Of a DNA stretch of 64,000 bases, positions 57,015 to 64,000 are shown piece after piece. The stretch lies in the NCBI GenBank assembly GCA_012033205.1, contig JAAUSO010000002.1, forward strand, positions 1 through 64,000, given 5' to 3'. A program made the translations under genes and the position numbers. Within the stretch, counting starts at the first letter, position 1. Every line of letters begins with the position of its first letter. A model generated the notes under the pieces. The model saw only the letters and a list, made by a program, of their open reading frames with translations, did not search any database and was not told the DNA's origin. The stretch is from Richelia sp. SL_2_1 (GTDB taxonomy: Bacteria; Cyanobacteriota; Cyanobacteriia; Cyanobacteriales; Nostocaceae).

Positions 57015-57404
57015 TTAGTAAAAAGAACGATTTTGTAGTTCCGCTTGGGGTGTAAAGCCTTTTTGCTGTAAGCAAGTTTTGAACTCAATTTCTGATTCGC
57101 TTAATTTAGGGGTGTCTGTAACGTCAAATATCCTTTCTAATTGGTCGTTTTTCATTTCTGCTAAAGCATTTGCAAATCTACTGCTTGCATCTTGATTTTG
57201 AATGGTAAGTTTTGCGGGTAAACAAGATGCGATTGCCTGAATACGTTTGTTGTTTTCAGTAGCACTTATTACTCTAGTAGATGTATCAGCGGCTTGGGCG
57301 TATGGTACAATTACTAACCAAATTGTTAGGACTAATAAGCTACACAGAAAATAATTTCCTACTTGCTTTAATAGTTGCTTTAAGCTTTTATTCAAGTTCG
57401 TCAT
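57015..57404 (-). CDS. Small exported protein of unknown function
   Basis: The 129-residue protein has an N-terminal signal peptide or anchor (NYFLCSLLVLTIWLVIVPYAQAADT, cleavage likely after AQA). Two cysteines in the mature part (ASCLPAKL and KTCLQQ) could form a disulfide. The mature protein is about 90 residues and mainly helical. No family recognised. It lies upstream of the sugar permease genes on the same strand. Confidence 0.7.
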   Translation of the reverse strand: MTNLNKSLKQLLKQVGNYFLCSLLVLTIWLVIVPYAQAADTSTRVISATENNKRIQAIASCLPAKLTIQNQDASSRFANALAEMKNDQLERIFDVTDTPKLSESEIEFKTCLQQKGFTPQAELQNRSFY

Positions 57405-57516
57405 TCTTTGTTTTTACCTAATTAATTTGCTTAATAATGAGTGTATTTTAACTGATTGTTTGCTTAATTTACTCGATTTTAAAGTAAATAACATTTAGTC
57501 ACAGATGAATAAAAAT
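57405..57516. other. Spacer upstream of MITE copy B
   Basis: AT-rich region before the element, without a supported feature. Confidence 0.4.
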
Positions 57517-57655
57517 CAATACAGTTCAGTTAAGGATATAAATTAATTAACGCAAACAAAACATCTCGCCTTTTTTGGAGGGGGTTTGGGGGAGAATCCC
57601 CCAAGTCTTGGTTCTCAATAAATTGATTGACGGACAACCTTAACTGAACCGTATT
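57517..57655. mobile_element. MITE-like element, copy B
   Basis: The ends CAATACAGTTCAGTTAAGG and CCTTAACTGAACCGTATT match copy A at 32383-32574 with one difference. The interior shares GGAGGGGGTTTGGGGGAGAA and a CCCCCAA arm but is about 50 bp shorter. No coding capacity. Confidence 0.75.
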
Positions 57656-57860
57656 AAAATAAAAATTATGATTTTTATCGCTTGATCATACAAAAAATTA
57701 GTTTCTATATTTATATCAAGAGTTTTTCAAATCAAAGATTTACTAAAAAATTTACTAAAAGATTTACTAAATTTAGTACTATTTATTTAGTTTGATTTTG
57801 ATTGTGTTAAATTGCTCTATAATTTTAAATTAATTCTAGGTTAATTTGAGAATAAATGCC

Positions 57861-58934
57861 ATGTCAGTGCCTATCATATCATCCGAAGAAGACGTAAATT
57901 CCCAAAAATCTCAAAATTCTACTTATAAAACTCAGAAAAAAGCAAAGTCCTTACCTTCAGGGTTAATTATCAAGCTGGGAAAATTTGTCTGGACAACTAT
58001 GTGGCAAATCATGATGTCCAAGCTGGCACCGAGTAATTCTTCGGGAGAATATATCCGTCCTTCAAGTCAGTTTCGTAATTCCATCAACAGTTTAGAAAAT
58101 AATCTTTATCAACCAGAATCGGGACGTTATCGCTTATATGTAGGTTTGGGATGTCCTTGGGCTCATCGAACTTTGGTTGTGAGAGCGTTGAAAGGACTTG
58201 AAGATGCTCTAGAAATATCGATTGTTTATCCTTCACCCGATGAAGGAATTTGGGTTTTAAATAATCCTGAAGAAAATTGTCGCACTGTTCCGGAAATATA
58301 TCAAATTGCACAGCCGAATTATCAAGGACGTTGTACGGTTCCGGTGTTGTGGGATAAGCAAACAAAAACGATAGTCAATAATGAAAGTGCGGAGATTATT
58401 GTGATGTTAAATTCCCAATTAAATGAATTTGCAACTAATCCCCAACTTAATCTTTACCCAGAAGAATTAAAAGCAGAAATAGAAGAATGGAACGAAAAAA
58501 TATATCATGCTGTAAATAACGGTGTTTATCGCTGTGGTTTTGCTCAAACTCAACAAGCTTATAATAAATGTTGCGATCAACTATTCACCGTTTTAGATGA
58601 GATTAATCAAAGGTTAGAAAACAACAGATATTTATGTGGCGAAAATTTAACCTTAGCCGATGTGCGTTTATTCACTACTTTATTTCGTTTTGATATAGTC
58701 TATTACGGTTTGTTTAAATGTAATCGTCGCAGAATTGCAGATTATACAAATTTAAGTGGTTATTTACGGGATTTATATCAGCTTCCCAGAGTCGCCCAAA
58801 CTTGCGATTTAGACAGCGTAAAGCAAGATTATTATGGAAATTTGTTTCCACTGAATCCCGGAGGTATAATTCCTTCTGGTCCCGATATTTCTAATCTATT
58901 GGAACCTCACGATAGAGAAAAGGTTAAAGGTTAG
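57861..58934 (+). CDS. Glutathionyl-hydroquinone reductase (Xi-class GST)
   Basis: These enzymes reduce glutathionyl-hydroquinones with glutathione. The catalytic motif is in YVGLGCPWAHRTLVVRAL, with the nucleophilic Cys of CPWAHR. The C-terminal helical GST domain has NRYLCGENLTLADVRLFTTLFRFD. I use the ATG at 57861; a TTG at 57846 is possible. The protein has about 357 residues, longer at the N-terminus than E. coli YqjG. The last residues KVKG and the TAG stop come from an AGGTTAAAGGTTAG repeat. Confidence 0.88.
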   Translation: MSVPIISSEEDVNSQKSQNSTYKTQKKAKSLPSGLIIKLGKFVWTTMWQIMMSKLAPSNSSGEYIRPSSQFRNSINSLENNLYQPESGRYRLYVGLGCPWAHRTLVVRALKGLEDALEISIVYPSPDEGIWVLNNPEENCRTVPEIYQIAQPNYQGRCTVPVLWDKQTKTIVNNESAEIIVMLNSQLNEFATNPQLNLYPEELKAEIEEWNEKIYHAVNNGVYRCGFAQTQQAYNKCCDQLFTVLDEINQRLENNRYLCGENLTLADVRLFTTLFRFDIVYYGLFKCNRRRIADYTNLSGYLRDLYQLPRVAQTCDLDSVKQDYYGNLFPLNPGGIIPSGPDISNLLEPHDREKVKG

Positions 58935-58998
58935 AGGTCAAAGGTTAGAGGTCAAAGGTTAGAGGTCAAAGGTTAGAGGTTAAAGGTTAGAGGTCAAC
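58921..58998. repeat. AGGTTAG/AGGTCAA heptamer array
   Basis: About eleven 7-mers begin inside the last codons of the reductase gene. Confidence 0.94.
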
Positions 58999-59106
58999 GG
59001 TGTAAATGGGAATTCTATTTGTAAGTAAATAAACACATATCCCATAAAAAATAGACTACCTTTATGGAGTGTCTTGGTGGAAAGAAAGTGAGGAAAATTT
59101 TACGGG

Positions 59107-60717
59107 ATGGATGGATTGTCTTTTTCTTGGGGAAGAAAAGTTTTAACTGTTTGTGTGCGTGTATTAACTGCTCTGACTATTGCTTTTGCGGTAATATTAT
59201 TAGTTTACCGATTTGAAAACTGGTCATCTGTTAATTGCGATAATCCCGAATCAATTTGTTCTCAAGTATTTTCAGTAGTTCAAGTAAAATATGTTCAAGG
59301 CTTTAGTATATTAACCGCAGCATTTTTATATGTTTTAGAAAGTCCAGAACGGATCAGAACAAGAATATATGAAGCATGGCAAGTAATTGATAATGCTGCT
59401 GCTGCCAATGTGTCAACTAGTTATGCAAGAATTCGAGCCTTAGAGTTTTTAAAAGATTATAGTATTTCTCTAGAACGATTAAATCTGGAAAAAACGGATT
59501 TACAACAAATAAATCTTAGTCAAGTCAATTTGAAAAGTGCAAACCTCTGTTACGCTGACCTTAGAGGAGCTAAATTTAAAGGTGTTAACCTTTCTTTTGC
59601 TGACCTTAGTGATGCTGATGGAAGTAATGCAATTTTTAAAGGGGCTAAATTTAACCACGCTAATCTTGAAGGTGCAAATTTCAATAATGCAGACCTTAGA
59701 GGTGTAAACTTTAGCAATGCGAACCTCAGAAGTACTAGTCTTAGAGGTGCGCTTTTGGAAAACGCTATTTTTAAAGATGCTGATCTTAAAGGTAGTTTAT
59801 ACAACGAAAATACGAAATTCCCTGAAGATTTTAATCCCGATGATTATCAAATGTATCGTATTTCTGCCGATGCTAATCTTAAGGATGCTAATCTCAGAGA
59901 TACTAACCTTAGTGATGCGAATCTTAAAAGTGCAGATTTAACTAATGCCGACCTGAGAAATGCAGACCTTAGAGGTGTAGACTTTAGAGATGCCAAACTG
60001 ATCGGAGCTAATCTTAGAGGTGCTGACCTTCAAGATGCTAAACTGGCTGGAGCGCAACTTAAAGGCAGTTTATACAACGAAAAAACCAAATTTTCTCAAA
60101 ATTTTACACCAGGAAATCATCAGATGTATTTGATTTCCCCTAATGCTAATCTTCAAGATGCCGACTTAGCAAATGCTCATCTGAGTGGAGCCCATCTGAC
60201 TATTGCTAATTTGAGAGATACTAATTTAGCTCGTGCTAATCTCCGAGGTTCCAATCTGAGCGATGCTGATCTTAGAGGTGCAAATTTGACTAGTGCTAAT
60301 CTTAGAGGTACCAACTTGATTCGTGCAGACCTTAGAGGAGCATATCTTAAAGGTTGTTTATATGACGAAAAAACTAAGTTTCCGCAAAATTTCTCGATTA
60401 ATAGTTTCAAAGCTTATTTGATTGCTCCTAATGCTAATCTTAGTGATGCCAATCTTCGTTATGCAAACCTCAAAGATGCAGACCTTAGTAGTGCGGATTT
60501 AACTAATGCAAAACTCAATAGTGCCGACCTCAGAAACGCAAATCTCACTAATGCTAACCTTGGTGGTGCTAATATTCGGAATGCTATGATTAGCGGTACC
60601 AACTTGACTAATACCCAGAACTTGACTCAAGAACAAGTTAAATCCGCTGCTAATTGGGATAAAGCAATATACGATGAAGAATTTTTGCTGGTGCTAGGTT
60701 TACCATTAGAAGAATAA
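59107..60717 (+). CDS. Pentapeptide-repeat membrane protein
   Basis: The 536-residue protein has two N-terminal hydrophobic segments (LTVCVRVLTALTIAFAVILLVYRF and GFSILTAAFLYVLES), then a helical stretch. From about residue 135 it has around 70 A(D/N)LxxA-type pentapeptides that should form a right-handed beta-helix. Three spacers, LKGSLYNENTKF, LKGSLYNEKTKF and LKGCLYDEKTKF, recur every 91-96 residues (DNA near 59788, 60061, 60349), each followed by a MYLI/AYLI-type segment. They mark a threefold internal duplication. Function unknown. The shadow ORFs on the opposite strand are not genes. Confidence 0.88.
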   Translation: MDGLSFSWGRKVLTVCVRVLTALTIAFAVILLVYRFENWSSVNCDNPESICSQVFSVVQVKYVQGFSILTAAFLYVLESPERIRTRIYEAWQVIDNAAAANVSTSYARIRALEFLKDYSISLERLNLEKTDLQQINLSQVNLKSANLCYADLRGAKFKGVNLSFADLSDADGSNAIFKGAKFNHANLEGANFNNADLRGVNFSNANLRSTSLRGALLENAIFKDADLKGSLYNENTKFPEDFNPDDYQMYRISADANLKDANLRDTNLSDANLKSADLTNADLRNADLRGVDFRDAKLIGANLRGADLQDAKLAGAQLKGSLYNEKTKFSQNFTPGNHQMYLISPNANLQDADLANAHLSGAHLTIANLRDTNLARANLRGSNLSDADLRGANLTSANLRGTNLIRADLRGAYLKGCLYDEKTKFPQNFSINSFKAYLIAPNANLSDANLRYANLKDADLSSADLTNAKLNSADLRNANLTNANLGGANIRNAMISGTNLTNTQNLTQEQVKSAANWDKAIYDEEFLLVLGLPLEE

Positions 60718-60818
60718 ACTCAGCAGCAAACGCAAACTATTTCATCCCAAAGTCCAAATCGGTGTAGGATAACAAAGGCAAATATTTTTGGTATAAGTGG
60801 GTGTGCAAAATTATTTGT
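60718..60818. other. Short spacer after the pentapeptide gene
   Basis: No feature could be supported in this 100-base stretch. Confidence 0.4.
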
Positions 60819-60960
60819 GTCATTGCGAGCGACAGCGTTTGCTTCGCTATACTGCGTAAACGCGCAGCGTGTCCGTCAGGACTCAGCATTCACCCGTAGG
60901 GTGCGGTTCATCGCAACACTTTGAGATTGCTTCGTTTCACTTCGTTCCACTCGCAATGAC
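60819..60960. repeat. Dispersed GTCATTGCGAG inverted repeat
   Basis: TGTCATTGCGAG at the left end is matched by CTCGCAATGACA at the right end of a 142-bp segment. The interior has GCTTCGCTATACTGCGT, GTCCGTCAGGAC and ACCCGTAGGGTGCG smaller palindromes. It has no ORF and looks like a MITE/REP-type repeat. Confidence 0.75.
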
Positions 60961-61090
60961 AAATACACAATTAATTTTGCCTAAGTACTTATGAATTACT
61001 AAAGAATTATCCATTATTTAGTTATCAATTATTAATGTCTGAGATATTGGCTATAATTCCTTAACTGCTTTAAATCCTTTCTTATTGATT

Positions 61091-61639
61091 ATGAATTGGA
61101 ATCAATTGTTACAGCCCGATTTAACTCTAGAAGCTTCTATATTAAATCTGACACCAGAAATTATTCAGCAATACGAACTTAAGGGACTAGTTTTAGACGT
61201 AGATGAAACTTTGGTTCCTGTAACTATAGCCTTCGCTTCAAACGAACTCCTAGATTGGGTGAATCAAATTCGTCCTTTGGTAAAGATTTGGTTGGTAAGT
61301 AATAACATCAGTGAAAACCGAATTGGTTCCATTGCTCGTTCCCTTAATTTACCTTATTACCTTGGTGCTGTTAAACCTTCACGACGCAAAATTAAACAAG
61401 CACTAGAGCAAATGGACTTACCTGCACATCAAGTTGCCATGGTTGGCGATCGCCTTTTTACTGATATCGTTGTCGGTAATCGTCTGGGTATGTTTTCTGT
61501 GTTGGTTGAACCAATTATCCACCCCGATGCGGCAATGCGTTCTCATCCCATACGTAATTTTGAAGTCTTGATATCAGAAATTCTTGGAGCCTCTATTAAT
61601 CCTAAGAAACGTAGAGTCAAAAATCTCGATAACCCTTAA
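61091..61639 (+). CDS. YqeG-family HAD IIIA phosphatase
   Basis: The 182-residue protein has the HAD motif I LVLDVDETLVPV (nucleophile Asp), motif II WLVSNN, motif III Lys in GAVKPSRRKIKQAL and motif IV MVGDRLFTDIVVGNRLGM. YqeG proteins are related to phosphatidylglycerophosphate or nucleotide phosphatases; substrate is not known here. I prefer the ATG at 61091 over a TTG at 61085. Confidence 0.88.
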   Translation: MNWNQLLQPDLTLEASILNLTPEIIQQYELKGLVLDVDETLVPVTIAFASNELLDWVNQIRPLVKIWLVSNNISENRIGSIARSLNLPYYLGAVKPSRRKIKQALEQMDLPAHQVAMVGDRLFTDIVVGNRLGMFSVLVEPIIHPDAAMRSHPIRNFEVLISEILGASINPKKRRVKNLDNP

Positions 61640-62151
61640 AAATCTCAAATCTAAAATATAAAAAAAATCTTAAAAAATAAAAGTAACCTATCTAACATAT
61701 GTAAATATATATATAGATAAATCGGAGTCAGCCAAATAAAGACTCTGAACATAATAAATAAAATATCATTATGTAAAGCGTCAACCTTCACTTAATAGAA
61801 GGATTGGCGTTTTACGCTTTGAGCTATTTGTTGCGAATGCAATTGCTGTTATCTTGTGTTTTATCTTGAGACCAAAGAAATTTCTGGACAAATAACTAAA
61901 CTACTCCCAACACGCTCTATAATTACCAATGGATAATTGACAATTGATAATTATGAATTTATTGGTAACAGCGGCTTTCCTTTCCAGGAGAAAAAGAAAA
62001 TATTTTTTCTGCTTTAACAATCCTCTTGATTAATCAACAGGTAATCATCAATTATTCAACCATCTCTCGCTATCTCTTTCCTCTGCGTTCTTCGCGTCTC
62101 AGCGGTTTTTGAAATCAATAATCTTCTGCTGATTCGTGAGTAATAAAAAAA
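61640..62151. other. Spacer between yqeG and proB with a terminator-like hairpin
   Basis: GTAAAGCGTCAACCTTC (61773-61789) pairs with GAAGGATTGGCGTTTTAC (61798-61815), followed by a T-poor tail. It may end the yqeG message. AATTGACAATTGATAATT and short repeats lie near 61925-61955. No ORF or RNA was seen. Confidence 0.55.
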
Positions 62152-63261
62152 ATGAGTAAAATAATCGTTGTTAAAATCGGCACTTCTAGCTTAACTCGTC
62201 CCGAAACCGGACATTTAGCACTTTCTACAATTGCGAGTTTGGCTGAAACCCTTTGTAAATTGAGACAGAATGATTATAAAGTAATTTTAGTTTCCTCTGG
62301 TGCAGTGGGTGTAGGCTGTGCGAGACTGGGTTTAAACGAACGTCCCAAAGCAATTGGAGTTAAACAAGCAGTTGCAGCAGTTGGTCAAGGAAGACTAATG
62401 CGAATTTATGACGATTTTTTTACCAGTTTACAACAACCCATAGCTCAGGTTTTGCTAACTCGTACCGACTTAGTACAGCGCAGCCGCTATCTGAATATTT
62501 ACAATACTTTTCAAGAATTATTAAAACTTGGTGTAATTCCAGTAGTTAATGAAAACGACACTGTTGCGGTAGAAGAACTCAAATTCGGCGATAACGATAC
62601 TTTATCAGCTTTAGTAGCCAGTTTAGTGCGTGCAGATTGGTTGTTTTTGCTTACAGATGTAGATCGACTTTATTCAGCCGATCCTCGTTTAGTACCCGAT
62701 GCTCAACCGATTGCATTAGTAAGTAATATCGAAGAATTGACTAGATTGCAAGTAGAAACAGGTTCATCGGGTTCCCAATGGGGTACGGGTGGGATGACAA
62801 CAAAAATTTCGGCTGCAAGAATTGCTACTGCTGCTGGTGTGAGAACAGTAATTACCGAAGGGAAACAACCCTCGAATATAGAAAAAATATTGCAAGGTGA
62901 ATCTATCGGTACCCAGTTTGAACCACAACCAGAACCAACTTCAGCCCGTAAAGGATGGATAGCATACGGATTAGTTTCAGAAGGTAAATTATATTTGGAT
63001 GCCGGTGCAGTAATTGCTATTTCTAGTGGGGGAAAATCGCTTTTAGCTGCTGGAATTACAGCAGTAGAAGGAGAATTCGAGCAAAATGAAGCGGTGCAAT
63101 TGTGTAATCAGGATGGTAAGGAAATTGCCAGAGGTTTGGTTAATTATAATAGCAGCGAACTTAAAAAAATATGTGGACGACGTTCAAGTGAAATTCCAGA
63201 AATATTAGGTTATGAAGGTGTAGAAACAGTGGTACATCGGGATAATTTGGTGTTGATTTAA
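62152..63261 (+). CDS. proB: Glutamate 5-kinase
   Basis: ProB makes gamma-glutamyl phosphate, the first step in proline synthesis. The 369-residue protein has the amino-acid-kinase core [50 protein letters not shown] and [17 protein letters not shown]-terminal PUA domain (about 275-369, ends [17 protein letters not shown]) is also present. Proline feedback usually acts through the kinase domain. The stop TAA begins an ATTGA pentamer repeat. Confidence 0.95.
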   Translation: MSKIIVVKIGTSSLTRPETGHLALSTIASLAETLCKLRQNDYKVILVSSGAVGVGCARLGLNERPKAIGVKQAVAAVGQGRLMRIYDDFFTSLQQPIAQVLLTRTDLVQRSRYLNIYNTFQELLKLGVIPVVNENDTVAVEELKFGDNDTLSALVASLVRADWLFLLTDVDRLYSADPRLVPDAQPIALVSNIEELTRLQVETGSSGSQWGTGGMTTKISAARIATAAGVRTVITEGKQPSNIEKILQGESIGTQFEPQPEPTSARKGWIAYGLVSEGKLYLDAGAVIAISSGGKSLLAAGITAVEGEFEQNEAVQLCNQDGKEIARGLVNYNSSELKKICGRRSSEIPEILGYEGVETVVHRDNLVLI

Positions 63262-63288
63262 TTGAATTGAATTGAATTGAATTGAATT
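63254..63288. repeat. ATTGA pentamer tandem repeat
   Basis: Five to six copies of TTGAA/ATTGA starting inside the last proB codons. Confidence 0.92.
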
Positions 63289-63457
63289 TAAAAAACATTA
63301 GCAAAAGTATTATTGAGAAAATCTCAGAATTTATGCAAGTGAATTTGAAAGTTATTCACTAATATATAGGGGCTATATCTGTACAACTTACTTAGGGTAG
63401 ATGTGAGTGTAACTCATTAAAGATTAAATTATCTTTTGTAGCTTTTTCATAGCACTA

Positions 63458-64000
63458 ATGCTTACTCAACAAAGTTTAAAAGATGTCTTTTATTGCCCAG
63501 AAGAATCTGAATTCTACTCTCAATGCATTAAAGAATTAGTGCTGAAACAATGCAATAAATCTGAAATTATTGTCGAATTTGGTTCTGGTGATGGTTCCCC
63601 AGTGATTAATTCTTTACTTGAAACAAAATTCCTAGGTAAAATCTATGGATTTGAATTAAACGACTCAGCTTACGAAGTAGCTAAATCCAACCTTCGTAAG
63701 TACCAATTAGATAGTAAATACATAGTCAAAAATCAAAGTTTTTTTAGTTCGTTAATACCTAATGCCCAATATCTGATATCAAACCCGCCATATCTGCCTG
63801 CAATAGATAATAAAATTTATCAACCACTATTACACGGTGGTATTGATGGTTCGGAAATTGCCAGACAGCTTCTGTCTTTAAATTATCAAAATGTATTGCT
63901 GATGGTGTCTAGCTATTCTAATCCCCAAAGATTGATTGAATATGCCATATCGAATGGTTATTCTACTGGCAATTTTATGATTTCGCCTTTAAATTTTGGC
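63458..64000 (+). CDS. SAM-dependent methyltransferase, partial (runs off the window)
   Basis: The frame is open from the ATG at 63458 to the window end, 181 codons. Motif I is IVEFGSGDGSPV (residues 38-49). Motif IV is ISNPPYLPA (108-115), the NPPY of N-methyltransferases such as HemK/PrmC-type protein or nucleic-acid methylases. The C-terminus is missing. Position after proB gives no hint of substrate. Confidence 0.85.
   Translation, partial: MLTQQSLKDVFYCPEESEFYSQCIKELVLKQCNKSEIIVEFGSGDGSPVINSLLETKFLGKIYGFELNDSAYEVAKSNLRKYQLDSKYIVKNQSFFSSLIPNAQYLISNPPYLPAIDNKIYQPLLHGGIDGSEIARQLLSLNYQNVLLMVSSYSNPQRLIEYAISNGYSTGNFMISPLNFG

Noticed and set aside
59550-60410. Antisense ORFs in the pentapeptide gene
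   Set aside because: They are Leu/Arg-rich mirror translations of the repeated GCTAAT/CTTAGA codons and have no independent support.

Overview
The window is chromosomal DNA of a cyanobacterium, most likely a filamentous, heterocyst-type (Nostocales) species. Evidence for cyanobacteria: psaE, psb28, psbV, a PsbV2-like cytochrome, ndhO, the clock kinase sasA, a fibrillin/PAP protein, DUF1802 and DUF3134 family proteins, and many GCGATCGC (HIP1) octamers. The DNA is AT-rich, and the spacers are full of the short tandem 7-mer-type repeats (STRR-like) typical of filamentous cyanobacteria. No rRNA, tRNA, CRISPR array, prophage or intact insertion sequence was recognised.

Layout. 0-8 kb: folC, a long AT-rich spacer with a 139-bp palindromic element, then the type IV pilus operon pilM-pilN-pilO-pilQ (pilO frameshifted). 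8.6-24 kb: HU, a CobD-like decarboxylase, a flavin oxidoreductase (frameshifted), a receiver/DUF3685 protein (frameshifted), a NACHT-pentapeptide NTPase (two frameshifts), an Alr/Bsr-type racemase, small unknown proteins, a methyltransferase and a GT-C glycosyltransferase (frameshifted). 23.6-30.3 kb (minus strand): hisC, then a compact operon of a winged-helix protein, a P-loop ATPase and a DUF1802/PD-(D/E)xK nuclease. Upstream of it lies a paralogous winged-helix protein with a histone-H1-like lysine-rich tail. This is the best candidate here for an uncharacterised DNA-acting system.

30.5-36.2 kb: ndhO, mutM, psaE, PAP/fibrillin, DUF3134, mraY, moaB, psb28. 36.4-42.6 kb: the complete aa3-type terminal oxidase locus, with ctaA/ctaB (heme A synthesis) on the minus strand and ctaC-ctaD-ctaE on the plus strand. 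42.7-53 kb: an unknown protein, a GIY-YIG protein, a Nudix hydrolase, sasA, an exported unknown, a cupin, pgi, an AGCS symporter, a small membrane protein and an ArsR/DUF2087 regulator (frameshifted). 53.7-64 kb: psbV2, psbV, a sugar ABC permease pair, a small exported protein, a glutathionyl-hydroquinone reductase, a pentapeptide-repeat membrane protein, a YqeG phosphatase, proB and the start of a methyltransferase that runs off the end.

Three window-wide patterns stand out. First, tandem low-complexity repeats repeatedly begin exactly at, or supply, the stop codons of unrelated genes, and in two genes (mutM and the NACHT gene) similar sequence is inserted in frame. Second, six genes carry seven one-base-type frameshifts, nearly all readable as a single missing base, often in or beside homopolymers; they are either sequencing errors or real decay. 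Third, several dispersed palindromic families recur, including a MITE-like element present twice with 18-bp terminal inverted repeats.
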